A stretch of 64,000 bases of DNA from Gremmenia infestans. Its lineage: Eukaryota > Ascomycota > Leotiomycetes > Helotiales > Hamatocanthoscyphaceae. Of the stretch, positions 36,510-48,645 are shown piece after piece. The notes below the pieces were generated by a model, which was given only the letters and a program-made list of their open reading frames with translations, was not told the DNA's origin and made no database searches. The DNA is taken from the NCBI GenBank assembly GCA_032629725.1, contig JAFEVB010000008.1, positions 496,001 to 560,000 of the forward strand, written 5' to 3'. Position 1 is the stretch's first letter, and every line of letters starts with the position of its first letter. Position numbers and translations under genes: made by a program.

Positions 36510-37296
36510 ATGGGAAAGCCAAAGGTTCTCACAGTCCTGTCCTCCCACGCAGCCGGATGGTACTTGGTATGATACTTAATCTCCCATTCGATTCATCTTC
36601 TAATCTGAGCTATAGCCCGAATCTGCACACCCTTACGAAGTCCTGGCTCCCGAAACTGAGCTGGTCCTCGTGTCACCAAAAGGTGGACCAACGATCGTTG
36701 ATCCAATCTCCATCCAGTTGTTCAAGGACGACGCATACAGTGTTGAGTTCCTCAACACCAAGCAAAAGACCTGGACCGAGACCGAAAAGCTAGACTAATA
36801 TGTTGGCAGATCCAAGGAATTCGCTGCTATCCTCTACGTCGGTGGCTTCGGGCGTAAGTTTAATCACATCAAGAGTTGAGCCCTATCTGACGATAAAAAG
36901 CCATGTGGGACATTGCCGATGATGCCACTTCCATCAAACTCATTCACGAGTTTTATGATGTCCGGTCTCATCGTAGCGACTGTCTGCCATGGTTCCATCG
37001 CCCTTGCGCACGTCAAGCTCGATGATGGTTCTTATCTCATTCATGGATCAAAGGTCACCGGATTCAGTAACCAGGAGGTTGCGTCGTTCAACAGCAACTT
37101 CGAAGAGATTCCGGTGCCATACCATTTGGAAGATGCTCTTTAGAAGTCAAGCGGTGGGAACTATGAGAAGGCTGGCGCCCCATGGGAGCCAAAGGTAATT
37201 GTTAGCTCCACCAAGAAGTTGATCACTGGAGAGAACCCAGCGAGTGCCAAGCCGCTTGCAGTTGAGTTGTTGAAGATGATCAAGGCATCTGCTTGA
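36510..37296 (+). pseudogene. DJ-1/PfpI family (Hsp31-like) gene, broken
   Basis: Exons are 36510-36566, 36616-36853 and 36901-37296 with good GT-AG introns. The product would be a roughly 230-residue DJ-1/PfpI protein of the Hsp31 type (glutathione-independent glyoxalase or chaperone in family members). The nucleophile elbow ATVCHGS carries the expected Cys, and the GGFGPMWD motif is present across intron 2. Three lesions break it. There is an in-frame TAA at 36796-36798 and a one-base insertion near 36960-36965, just before the Cys motif. There is also a TAG at 37141-37143. Every conserved block is still readable, so inactivation looks recent. Sequencing error could explain one lesion but hardly all three. 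It ends 109 bp from the convergent regulator gene. Confidence 0.85.
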
Positions 37297-37404
37297 TTAT
37301 GGTGGGATTGAATGTTGAGTAATTTGTGTCGATAGAAGTTCATATCATATCAAATCATACTTTGCTTGGCTATTTTCTGATCACACCATCCCTTGAGTGA
37401 GATA

Positions 37405-39459
37405 TTATGGATCTAGAAGACCTTCTCTTTGGAGAAATCCCTCCTGAACTTCTTTTGTCAAATATCCATGCCACCCCTTTTCGACCTCATTGCGCCAGGA
37501 GTGAAAAAGTTCAACCGCCTGAGGTCTATTTGTTACGCCAAGATCTCCTGCAGCAGCTGATTCGTACATATCAAGTTTTATTGACTTGACTGTACCGCTA
37601 GTGTCTTCAGTCCAAGTAGCTTTTGCCACAACTTGAACGCCTTGCTCATCGCGATCGTTTTCCGTATTTCCGTAGCGGAGGTAGAACGCCAGGAGCTGGG
37701 AACCTTCCTCATGAGGTAGTAGAAGAGGTATCAGTCGGCTGTTTATAGGGCCTAGCGGAGACTTCGCTGCCATGTTGCACGAACGTGTGACGTTATCGTG
37801 ACGCATCTGAGCCTCAAGTTCACACATCGTTTCGAGGGTGTTCGCTAAAGTGAAGCCGTTGGATAGACCTTCACGGCCTATTGATCGAAGAGCAGCAATT
37901 GTCCATTTCTGCCAGGTCGAGGAGAAGCATCGACGAGCACTGTGAAAGAGGTACGTCGAGATCCCCACACTGATGGCATCACATGACTTGTATAAGCTCT
38001 CTTTGTGCTCTTCAATCAGTCCCGCCGCAATACGAAGGGTTTCATAGACAAGTTTGAAAGCTTCTAATTCTCGAGTAGCTGGGTCCGGGTCATTTGTACC
38101 AATCATTGCAATCGCACATCCCAAGTAAGCATTATACATCACAACATTCAGTGCTGCGTCAGTAGAGGAAAAACGAGCCGCGTAGGGAGGTATCGGAAGC
38201 GATTCCATAGGAGTGTCGTCTAATTCGGCGCTATCTTGGCCATCAAAGCTCGCCAATGTTGCGGGCGAGTTTGCCCTCCACAATTGCATCTCTGAATAAA
38301 AGCTCATCAACTCATCACGAGTAGGTCTTTCGCTGGTTGGAACCCTGCCCCAACTGGTCAGTATGGTCAAAAGTGAGGTGCCTAAGGAGAACCAAAGAGC
38401 TTCAGGAGCCGGCATATAGGCTCCTGGAATCAGTTTACAGCTCCTTAGCTCCCTAGGAGGAAAATGGCATTTTATGAGAATAAGCCTACCACAGTCCCCA
38501 GATAATGCGGCTCAATCTATCATGGCCACATATAAGTCGAATCAGCGAATATCGCTCCACAGCGATCGGATCTATAAGGTGATCATCCGAGAACTCAGGA
38601 GAGACTCTATTCCAAAATGGGCTTTCCAAACTGGCTACGTTCGAGAATCTCAGGAAAGACGAACCAGCATAAGGCACGAGCTTTTGCGCTAGGAAGTCCA
38701 GACGAAGCATGGCATCGTAAACTGGCAGTATGTGCGAGACTTCAGCATCGGAGAAGCGGTTCTCTGAAGTTCGAAGAAGCTGTATTGCTGCCCATAAATG
38801 ACGAAAAGTACCCTTGGGATTCTCCATAAAACACTCAAAGAAAATAATTAGTAAAGTCTCGTCTCGCAGAGATTTCCATTATATACCTCGAAATAGCTGA
38901 GAAGCATTAGGACGACAAGTACAGCAGATATTTCTGTCACTGTATTCCCACCCAAATGACTGGGTAGCAATCGGAGAGTCTCTCCATAGGCACGGAGCCC
39001 GAGCACTTTTAATTTAGTAGCTTCTGTGGCGTTTTCATTCAGACATCTAAGAAGTGATGACCGGTGCATTGCACCGATAGCTAAAAGAGCCTCATAGACG
39101 ATGTCCAAGCCGAACGACATCTGCGCCACTTGATCCCGCCAAAAGTTGACATGGTCGCTCCTGAAGAGCCTAACAACGGTTGTCGTTACAAAGTGGTGAT
39201 AGAGGGGTAATTGCTCTTGCCGCCAATTCGTGTGCCGCCATGAGAGCTCACCGAATGAGGACCTTTCACGAAGAGAGTGAGATTTACGTCCAGGGCTAGA
39301 GTGAGAAAGAAGCGCTGTTTCTGGTGCCTGTTTTGGTGTCGCGTAACCTTCACAGAAAAAGTTTGCTGATCGACAGCGAGCGCAGAAAGGCTTTGCTTCG
39401 TCGCATTTGATGCGTCTTTTTCGACAGGTTACGCAGCCAGTGCGAACGCGTCTATCCAT
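37405..39459 (-). CDS. Fungal Zn2Cys6 transcription factor
   Basis: Exons in transcript order are 39459-38887, 38833-38490 and 38452-37405, giving 654 residues. The binuclear zinc cluster is at residues 9-36 (C-x2-C-x6-C-x6-C-x2-C-x6-C, beginning GCVTCRKRRIKCDE). It is followed by a fungal-specific regulator domain: LLSYFE joins CFMENPKGTFRHL across intron 1, in the usual place for the 'yE...W.hl.ga..ll' region. The frame is open further upstream, but only to a TTG at 39528, so the ATG at 39459 is chosen. It also puts the cluster at the extreme N-terminus, as usual. Intron 2 would be only 37 nt (38453-38489), but it restores frame exactly. It presumably binds CGG-type sites in the nucleus. 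The target genes are unknown and no adjacent metabolic cluster is present. Confidence 0.85.
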
Positions 39460-41056
39460 ACTTTCAGAGTATTTTGCGGAGCAGTGATTGAGTGATTGAT
39501 CTCCCTGTCTACGTATATAGGCGTCCAAGCTCCAGGCGTCTAGGATTTTAGCAGTTCTCGCAACTGTCAGCCGTAAAGAAGATGACTAATATTCGAATTC
39601 CAAGTTCTTCGGAGATACTGTAACCAAGATTTTTGAATTAGATTTTAATTCCCTCGGTATCCTGATATTCATGTTCCAGAAGCTAATAGGTCTATTATAA
39701 ATCGAAATCAGGTACCGTGCACACGTAGCAAGTACAAGACAGAGACAGCGAGAGACATACGTTTACTACGTTTTCTCATACGACGACACATGACGTTCCT
39801 GCACCACATCACGTCTCACGGCATCTGTTCTCAGATTTGAAGAGAAGGAACAATTGATTACTGTTAAGACTACACTAGCTGTCCTTATTGACTTCGAATT
39901 AGAGAATATCCCACAAAACATAACCGCCCACCCACCCTTTCCAAAAGAACTATCAATCAAGCATGCGAAAGAGAATACAACGAAAATAAGGGTGCTTAGT
40001 GAAGCACCTACATGAACCTGTTCATGCCCTGTATCTGAAAGATTTCAATACTGCAATATCGTACTGATATGTGGCACGAGAAAGATATTTACACATCTTT
40101 TGAGAAAGGAAAAAGCAGGGTGGTCAAATCTAAACATTCTCTAAAGGAAGCCCCTCCCCAAAAAGGCTGGGACAGGAATGGCTTCAAGAGTATATATATA
40201 TATATTCATATCAGCTTATTGCCGATAATACCATAGACATCCAAGATTCCAAGACTGGACGACCGAGTACAGTAAGCAAGACTTCAACGTTACAGCCCAC
40301 CAATACTACCTATATAGCCTTCCAACCCAGTGTTCCACCAGTCATTATTCTTCCTTGCTATAAGTGTCTAGAAGTACACACCTACTATTTCCAAACCCGT
40401 TGTCAAAATACCTCTTGCTGTCAATCTATTATTTCCTTCGTTCGTTCGTCCATAATGGAATGAAACAATCGCTGAAAAATACAGAGAGGCATATTATATC
40501 GAAAAATAACGAGGGAACTCAAGTCAACAGAACTGAAGCAATTTGGGACAGGGAGCACAGTGTGGCGCCTCTGGTTTCTGTTCTCCTTAATTCTTAACCT
40601 GAGAGAAGGAGCGGGGAATGCTTAAATACTTATCCCGTGCAGTTTCAAGATTCGCGCGAAACAGGAAAGTAGCTGAGCTGAGTGATTCCTTGCTCTGAAC
40701 AAGTTGTTCAGAATCTCTAATGTTTAGGTCATCACTTGCTGTATTTCCTAGATATCATTACGGGGATCAATATTCAAAAGTCAAGGGATGGGGTGATATC
40801 AGTTAAGAGTAATCCAATTAAGGCCACCTCCTCTAGATACTGACTCCGCTGTCCAATTCAGCCAGATGTTTCCAACCTGACACCAGTGTAAAGTACATCG
40901 ATCAATGATAAGTACCCCTATACCCAACAAACGCCACGTTCCCGCCAATCTCATGCAGTACAAAGGAAATGCTATTTTGTGCATGCTTGCTTGCTTGCTT
41001 CATCCCTCCCATAACTATCTTCATTCATGTTCATTTATCCAACCTCAACTTAGTCA
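39460..41056. other. 1.6-kb intergenic region with a TA repeat and a CTTG repeat
   Basis: It contains the promoter side of the Zn2Cys6 regulator and the 3' side of the NIMA kinase. A (TA)n run lies at about 40191-40206 and a short CTTG repeat at about 40984-41001. Open frames of 60-77 codons have no recognisable content. Confidence 0.55.
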
Positions 41057-43362
41057 TCAAAACCTCCGATTCGGCGCCCTAGTCCTCACCAAGAATGGAC
41101 TGGGCATATCATCTCTCTCCGGATCCCAAATCGGTGGCTCCTGGTCTCTAGACCCTACTTTTTCGGCCATTCGAGCAGCGAAGGCACGACCCTTGGGTTC
41201 AGGGCTTAGATTCCCATCACCCACTGGTCGGCCACCTGCTCGAGCTTGAGCGAGTTCAACTAGTGTGCGGCCTTTAGGAGCGAGGTTACCACCGCTACTG
41301 CCTGCTTTATTCATGTTGTTCTTTGTGGCAACCTTGTTCAGATCGTCGCTATAGGAGTTCTTGCTTTTAAGACTGCTCTTCCGTGTTGGGGACAGTGGAA
41401 CGTTTTCATGTGAGACCAGTTGGGCTGAAGAGGGGATTTTAGAGAGCCGCCGATTTGGGGATGAGCTCCGTTCTTTTAGAGCACCGTTGCTGGGTTGTGG
41501 TCGAAGGTCTGGGGCACTGCTTAGAGTTGGTAAAGCTGAGCTCGTGGCAGCTTTTGCGGCAGCGAAGATGTTCATTTGTGAAGGTTTATTGATTGGGGCA
41601 GTCTTCTGCGAAATCAATGGTGGTCGGGCACCGTTTGATTTGAATGGATTCTTTGATGATTTTTGTCGTGTTGGAGAAGGTACTGGAGGGAGATCATCAC
41701 CATCCGAATCATCGGAGTCGATGAGTGTTGGTTGCCAACGAGCTTCAGCTGCACCAGCTGCTGCAAATATGTTGCGACCTGTACTGGGTGCTTTGGTACC
41801 ACCGTTTCGCCGAGGCGAAAGAGAAAGCGAAGCAATTGATATTGGAGATGGCTCAGCCATTTCGATATCCATTGGTGTACCGGCTGGTCCGCCAGCAAAC
41901 ATAGTCTGGGCTCGGCTAAATGGAGTGCGTGTGCTCTTCTTCAGAGCCTTTGTTGGCTCCGGAGAATCAATGGATAATTCGGTAAGGTCCGTTGAGTCTG
42001 GGAAATCTGCGTCTCCGCTGCCCACAGAAGACAGCGGGAAATCATTATGTTGAGGTAAAGATCCCGACCCAGAGAAGTCCTTAAGAGATGATGCACTCTC
42101 GGTACTTGATCTCTTTTCCATTTCAACCTCCACTTTCTGCAGAACTTCTTGGTCAAATTTTCTCTGTAATCTCTCTATTTCGATCTGGACGAGGCGATTG
42201 ATTTCCAGCTGGGCCTTAACCTCCCATTCCCTCCGCAGGGAGGACTCAATCTCTTGACGCATATTTGATTTGTCAGCATCTACCTTTCGTAGTCTCTCCT
42301 CGGCCTCTTGTAGTCGGCGATTTGCAAGTTCGTCCTTGTTTCTGACGATTCGTCCAAGCTCAACTACCTCCTTCTCCTTCCGCATTAGTTTCACTACAGG
42401 AAGGTTGAGCAGTGCTGCAGTATCAGGTCTCCGATCAGGGTTGATCTTGAGACAGTCTTTGATGACGGCGTTCAGTTCGGGGGAGTAAACGGCAGGTAAT
42501 GGCGCGACCTTGCCTTCTTTGATCTTTTGGACAAGTTGAAAATGCGACTTGGCGTTGAAGGGAGGTTCCCGTGAACAGAGCTCGTAGATGATGCATCCCA
42601 AGGACCAGATATCTGACTTGAGGGTGTATCGTTCTGCGGCGCAAATCTCTGGCGACATGTAGAAAGGTGTGCCGACGTAGGTAGAGGCGAAGTCATGGGA
42701 TTGCATGATTTTGGAAAGACCAAAGTCACCGAGTTTGACAGAGTTATCTTCTCCCAGGAAGACTTCCAAACGTTAGAGAAAATACACCGGACCACGGAGA
42801 GTACTCACCATTTTCGGGCTTCAGGTCACGATGCAGAATCATAACCCCACCGGCGGGTTGTCGAGGTCTCGCAGTATTGCCCAGCCCCATAACATTGCTG
42901 CCCACCTCGGGAGGATCAACGCCATAGTGACAACGATACAGCGCAGTGACCAATTGGGAGAACATGCTCCACACGAATCCCTCCTCTGCATACTGTCTCT
43001 TGCTTGTAAGGTCTTTGATAACGCGCCCAAGGTCCCCATTGCCACAGTATTCCATGTAAAGATGCAGATCTTGGGTAGATTTCAGATGTTCTCGGTGGTA
43101 GTATCCGACGATGTTGGGATGTCGCAGTGAAGACAGGATGGCGAACTCGGCGTGTAGTTGTTCCCTCTCCTTCTGCGACATTTTCACGTAGTTGATCTCC
43201 TTGCGACAGAGGACTTGCCCATCTTGCTTTCTGCGTACCTTTCTAATAATACCGAAAGAGCCGTGGCCTACATTATTAGTCTTCGTCACATTACATATAT
43301 TTATGTATCGCATGCAACTTACCTATCTTCTCCAACACCTCGTACTTCTCTCCTTCCGACAT
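41057..43362 (-). CDS. nimA: NIMA-related serine/threonine protein kinase
   Basis: Exons in transcript order are 43362-43323, 43267-42809 and 42762-41057, giving 734 residues. The kinase domain is at the N-terminus: glycine loop GHGSFG (14-19, split by intron 1), catalytic Lys36 (CRKEI), HRDLKPEN (159-166, end of exon 2), DFG (179-181) and the SPE motif with YVGTPFYMSPE before it. A Gln/Glu/Arg-rich coiled coil follows (about 295-385). The rest is a long Ser/Pro-rich tail with many basic patches. Domain order and length agree with NIMA of Aspergillus, NIM-1 of Neurospora and Fin1 of fission yeast, which drive mitotic entry. PEST-like tails normally control turnover. The insertion between the catalytic loop and helix E (CHYGVDPPEVGSN) is typical of fungal NIMA. 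It is divergent from the ankyrin/BTB gene, with 470 bp between start codons. Confidence 0.92.
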
Positions 43363-43832
43363 GATTCCAAACGCTGTTGTCCTTGGGGGGTGTACAATAT
43401 TTCGTTAGTTAAAGTTGCGACAGCCAATGCCATGAGCGAGAGTATTTGGCTTGTGCGATGGGATGGGATGGGATCCTCGGAATGTTGTTGAGCTGTTGTT
43501 TGTCGACTTTGGTATTGTATTGTATTTCGTGAATTGTTCAAGAGTTCGTGCTTCGGTCCACGCATCGCTGTTCCTTCTGTTTACGGCCTTTGCTACAGCA
43601 ACGACAACCCACCTCACCCCTGTTCCCACTTACCTAAGCCGGTGTGGTGCAGAATTCAGTTCAGTCTTGGCGATTGCAGGGATTCGGTTCTCCGCCTTTT
43701 GCTTTATCGCCGGATAACGACATATAAATAATTCTGCCATGGATTGCCACTCTTTTGGTTACACCGAATTCGGCTTCATTTGCTGGCTGCTCTGCTGTAT
43801 ATAAGCCTGCGACTCACTCCATTTTGCTCAAA
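43363..43832. promoter_or_regulatory. Shared divergent promoter region (NIMA kinase / ankyrin-BTB)
   Basis: The 470 bp lie between two divergently oriented start codons and must contain both promoters. The stretch is unannotated by genes, and open frames in it are shadows. A TATA-like ataaata occurs near 43724 for the rightward gene. Confidence 0.55.
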
Positions 43833-45900
43833 ATGGTTTTGCGGAAAGACGAACTGGAGGTACAGCTCAAAGACGAGCATGAACTTATCCGCGATGGAGT
43901 TTTGCGAGACGACAGCCCTCTTGACGTCAGTCCTGAGTTCTCGAGGCTTTGTGATGCTTGTCGAGTAGGGGATTTGAAGGGTTGCCAGGAAGCAATTGCT
44001 TCAGGAGTCAATATAAATGCAAGGGATTCATTCGATTATACTCCTTTGATCTTGGTGTGTGGCAGAACTCATTTACCTCTGTTACAAATCACTAAATCCT
44101 GACCAGGCTTCACTTTGCGGACATTACGAAACTGTACGACTTCTCCTCGAATCTGGAGCTCTCTGCGAAAGAGATACCTTCCAAGGCGAACGCTGCCTCT
44201 ACAATGCCTTGAATAATAGAATTCGAAACCTCCTTCTACAATATGACTATTCAAAAAGCACTGATCCTCTTCAACCATTCGCTGCCCATATAACCTCCCT
44301 CCTCACCAAAGAAGAACCAAAAACATCAGACATTTGTCTAACAGCATCCTCATCCACCTGGAACCTACACAAATTCATCCTCTCAGCACGCTCTCCCTAT
44401 TTCTCCCAAAAGCTCGCCGACACCCCGGAAACCACCCTCTGGAAACTAGCCAATACCATACCCCCCGAAGCCTTCCAAATCGCGCTGCGATATCTCTACC
44501 TTGGTGACGTGCCCTCCGACCTAGGCCTATCCCCAAAGAGTCAAGTCACAGAAGAAGAAGTTTTCAAAGGCATCGACAAAGTCTCCAAACAGCTCGAAAT
44601 AGAATCGTTATGGGAAGGCATACTAGCTGGCAGCGATCGACGAATAGCGCGGCAACGGCACCAAGATGAAATTGCCAGAGGCCGAGCCCAGATCGAGACT
44701 TGGTATCGAGAGAATGTGCTGAGGCATAAAATTGAAATCGATAGCAGTAAAGCGCAGGATGTAAAATGGACAAGAGACAACGGTATTTTCGCCGACGTCT
44801 TATTGCGCGCCGACGAAGATACCACCTCCGAAGATGCTCTATCCCCTGGAATTGAAACCCCTAAAGCATCAACAAACAACATACCCATCGGCCCTACACG
44901 CTCACCCTCACGCTCCCGCCAACCACCTAAAAAGCAAAGCGTCCTCTTTCCCGTCCACCGCGCAATGCTACTCCGTTGCGATTATTTTCAAACAATGTTC
45001 ACCTCCTCCTTCCTAGAAGCCCAACTCACACCGCATCTGCAAATCATCCCCGTAGCATGCACGCCCTCGGTCCTAGAAATCGTGCTGGATTTCCTGTATA
45101 CGGAAAACTGCCACATCCCTATTGAGGAAGCGCTAGATGTGCTCTTTGCGGCTGATATGTTATTCCTCGAGAAACTGAAAACGAAAGCCGCGACTGTGAT
45201 TTCAACCATCGGGCACGGGACTATGAACTTGCCTCATGCTGATGTCAATAATGTGGAAAGAGTAGGAGCCGCGGAGGGAGACGTGGAAGTGGATGCGGAT
45301 GTGGAAGTGGAGAAGATAAATGTTTATGATGTGATACGTGCAGGCTGGTTCCTAAAGATCCAGCGCCTCGAGGAATTCAGCGCGCGCTATCTAGCGTATA
45401 GACTCGAGCAGTACATCGATGAAGAGGAATTCGAAGAGTTAATTCAGGAATCAGCTTCGCGTATCGAGAAGCGGCAGGAGACGGATAGTATTGAATTACT
45501 CGACGAGTATGTCTCCTCTCCACCTCCACTTCCGCCTCTCTAAACTTCTCTCCATAAAATCAACTCACTAACCCCAAACCGCCAAAATAGCATCCGTTAC
45601 TACCTATCCGAGCGTTTCCGCCTCCGCTTCGAGGACTCCGGCTTAGAAGAAATCATGAACGAGTCCAACGAAACCAACGACCCTACAAACCCAAACCCAA
45701 ATACCGAAACCAATGAAGCTATCCTTACCAGTACAAACGTAAACGTAAACATAGACGAGACAGACCCGTTTATGAACGGCGAGATAAAAACATTAGATGG
45801 GGAAATCGCGGGTGATGAGTTCGCCGCTGATGCTATTAATTATCAGATCTTGCTGGGGAAGATAGATGGGTTGTTGGAGAGGTTGAAGTTGGATGCTTGA
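43833..45900 (+). CDS. Ankyrin-repeat and double BTB/POZ domain protein (ABTB1/Btb3-like)
   Basis: Exons are 43833-44054, 44107-45506 and 45591-45900, giving 643 residues. Two ankyrin repeats (about 45-110) include ACRVGDLKGCQEAIASGVNI and HYETVRLLLESGA. Two BTB domains follow. The first includes DICLTASSSTWNLHKFIL (about 145-250). The second is split around a Ser/Pro-rich insert and includes FADVLLRADED and FPVHRAMLLRCDYFQTMF (about 285-430). The last intron uses the donor GTATGT at 45507, which joins LLDD to IRYYLSERF. The architecture matches human ABTB1 and fission yeast Btb3, candidate substrate adaptors of cullin-3 ubiquitin ligases. The C-terminus is Asn/Thr-rich and acidic. Confidence 0.87.
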
Positions 45901-46289
45901 AATGATTGATGATTCGGTAAAAATAAAAGGTAGATGAGAATGAATGAAAGAATGATTGAATGAGATAACGAAATCATAAAAAAAAGTGAGCTGCAGTGTC
46001 TAGACGATGCTTGTTTCCATTCGATTATTTGGTGACTTTGTTTTAAGAGTGGAGTGGAATTATTAGCCTCACTTGAGGGAAAGGCTAGGTTGGTTGTTAT
46101 CGACTGACCATTGCTGGGATTCTGGTTCTCATGGTGAAAATGCACTCTAATTGTTTTACTTCTTTATATTTTTTTTCGTAGATTGCTGTGCAAGGACATG
46201 AGGACTTAATTCAACAGTGCGTGCCCCTGACCCAATGCTGCCTTGAACGCCTTGCTTCCTTGATTTAAATCTAGTCTACCAAGTACCCC
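45901..46289. other. Convergent intergenic region (BTB gene / UBX gene)
   Basis: The 389 bp between two stop codons hold the 3' ends of both transcripts. An A/T-rich stretch with possible poly(A) signals (aataaaa at 45922) is seen. There is no gene. Confidence 0.55.
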
Positions 46290-47877
46290 TCACTCTTCAT
46301 CATCGTCCTCTGCAATCGGCTCAACGATCAGATTGCCATTCCTGCCTACCTTGTCGCCAATAGTAGCAGCCCACTCAGCCTCATACACGACCCTAGGCAG
46401 CGTGCTCACAAGCCTGAATCGATACTCATGCTCGTAGTTCTCTGGCTTCTCAGGGACCTTTTCTGAACTCTCGCCATCCTGGAAGTACTCATAACACTCC
46501 ACGAAATCGTACAAATCGACCATACTGTCCGAAGCCCTGAATCGACGCATAATACGCGCAGCTTCCGGCATCTTAAGCGCGATCCTCACAACGTCCTTTT
46601 CATCAACACTTGGCTCGGCTTTGATTTGCGAAGCTCGCCATCTTCGCCATTGCTCCTTTTTAGCGGCAAGATCTGCAGCGTCAAGTTCCTCTTGCAATTT
46701 AGCCTTCTCAGCAGCTGCAACCGCGGCCTCTGCTTCCCTTTTTAATCGAGCCTTTTCCCGGTCTTGTGCCAAACTTCTCTCGTATGCGGATTCTTGCTCT
46801 TGCCTCAAGTTTCGCTCAGCATTTTGGAAGACTTGCGTTTGGCGTGATGTCTCTAACGTCTCGCTGCGTGCCGCGTGCTTAGGTCGTAATCCCGCGAGGT
46901 AGGTTCTTGCGTCCGTGGGACCGGTTGAGCGCGCCACTACGGACATTGCTGTGCTGCTTACTTCGGGCGTCTGACATATCAGAGCCGTGAAGGGGAATTT
47001 ATTGCACTTCAAAGCTGTAGATACCTGGTATGCCTCCGAATCACGCACATCGCCGACCCATAATGTGATCCTGTTTGCGGGGTCGCGGAGAAACTGTGTG
47101 ACTTCTGCATTCATGAGGACTTCACTGCAGAAGCTGGACGTTTCGTCGTGTTCCGGGGAGAGGAGAATGACTAGGAGGAAGCCGTATTCTCGCTTTGCTT
47201 GGTCTAGACATGCTGCGTAGCCTTTGTTGGACCAGGGAAGCTCATTCTCGCCGTATTCTTCGGTAAATTCACGCTGGACTCGTAGTTCGGCATCATCTGG
47301 ATTGAGTGGTTTCCGACCACTGGTGTCTACTCTCCTTCTTACTGTCCCGGAAGTTGTGTCGCGGCGGAAAAAGCGTGGGAGGAAGGGGAATAGGTAGGCT
47401 AGGAAGTTGAGGGGTAAAGAGAAGAGTTTGTAGAGAAGTTGGAAGGGTTTGTATAGTATCGCGAGGATGAGAGAGGGTCGTGGGACGAGTTGCTCGGCGG
47501 ACTGAGGAACGATTCGCGGAGCCGCGTCAGGTCTATTGGGAGAGTTGCGCCCGGATGGAGCTCGGAGGAGGCTTTGTTGTAGATTTTCTTGTCTCCTGGC
47601 TTGTGGAGGAGGAATATTCTGGGCTGCTAGAGCTTCGGTAACTGGGTCTGGTCCTTCGCCGTCAAAGAATTTGGTAATAGCTATCTATAAGTACACTTGT
47701 CAGCATATATAGGTTTGCAATAATATAATGCCTTCGACCTACCTCGACATTCCATTGTGACCGTTGGAGTAGAGGTATCGCTGCCTGCACATCTTGATCT
47801 GTAACAGAGGTGTATGTTTGCAAGGCCAGTTGTTGCGACTCGGAGAGCTCGCTGATATCGGTCTCTGGTGTCGCCAT
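46290..47877 (-). CDS. UBX-domain protein of the ER membrane (Ubx2/Ucp10/FAF2-like)
   Basis: Exons in transcript order are 47877-47743 and 47684-46290, giving 509 residues. There is a UBA domain at the N-terminus (about 8-50, LQTYTSVTDQDVQAAIPLL). A hydrophobic hairpin (about 117-151, AILYKPFQLLYKLFSLPLNF) should insert into the ER or lipid-droplet monolayer. A UAS/thioredoxin-like domain (about 190-320), an Ala/Lys/Glu coiled coil (about 325-395) and a C-terminal UBX domain (about 410-500, VVRIALKMPEAARIMRRF) follow. This is the exact architecture of FAF2/UBXD8, Ubx2 and Ucp10, which recruit Cdc48/p97 to ubiquitylated ERAD substrates. The start is the first true ATG; the frame opens further upstream only to a GTG. 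It is divergent from PAN3. Confidence 0.92.
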
Positions 47878-48645
47878 CCTGCAAGATGTCTTGCTTGTCC
47901 TCAGACAATCTGTAGACCTATGCACTCATCGGAAACGACAGAAAGTGATTGAGGAAGGGTGTCTTGTCGAAGTGAAGATGAGGAGGGAGGCTCAAGTTGG
48001 AGGAGGTTGTTCCAACTTATTAGGCAGCGCAGCCCTACAGTCTATTCTGCCGGCCGCGAGCAATGATTCAATGTGGTTTACGCCTTTACCTAAAGAGGTG
48101 TAGGAGCCAAGCTTCGATATCTAACCAATCGGTGAGTTCAGCGAGGATCATCCGGGTTTCTCACTAGATACTGGTGGGTACAGTGATCGCGATCCGGGCA
48201 AAGGCTGAAGCGCGCGCCGTACGTACCTAGCAGTTGGTCCCCGCGTCTTTCGCACTTCACATCATCAGCAGGCCGGGGCGACGACAAAGACATTGGTTCT
48301 GTCTGTGTGGATACCGATCGAGACGTGAGGCAATGGACCCGTGAGCCCGCAATTCTTTTCTCCAGATAGTGATAGAGTAGTTGGGATCCAATATCCCGCT
48401 GTCTCTCGATGCGAGATCCTTACTGTGTAGCACCTTCAGAAATGTTCGCTCGAATCAGGTAGGTAGCCATCCGCAAAGCCTGGTATTGCTTTCCCTCTTC
48501 CACTCATCCACCCATTCGCGCCTTTTCCAGCTTGCACTCCCTTCTGCCCAAAATCTTCCTCTGGCTTCTGCTAACTGCAATGCAGACTCCGTAACGTGTC
48601 ATCGGGGTGTGGCAGATAGTTAAGAGTTACCGAAAACGAGACGCG
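47878..48645. promoter_or_regulatory. Divergent promoter region (UBX gene / PAN3)
   Basis: The 768 bp lie between two divergent start codons. Open frames at 47810-48103 and 48381-48623 have no recognisable content and are taken as chance. Confidence 0.55.

Noticed and set aside
36510..39459. Secondary-metabolite cluster around the Zn2Cys6 regulator
   Set aside because: The neighbours are a broken DJ-1-type gene, a distant SDR and a NIMA kinase. No backbone synthase is present.
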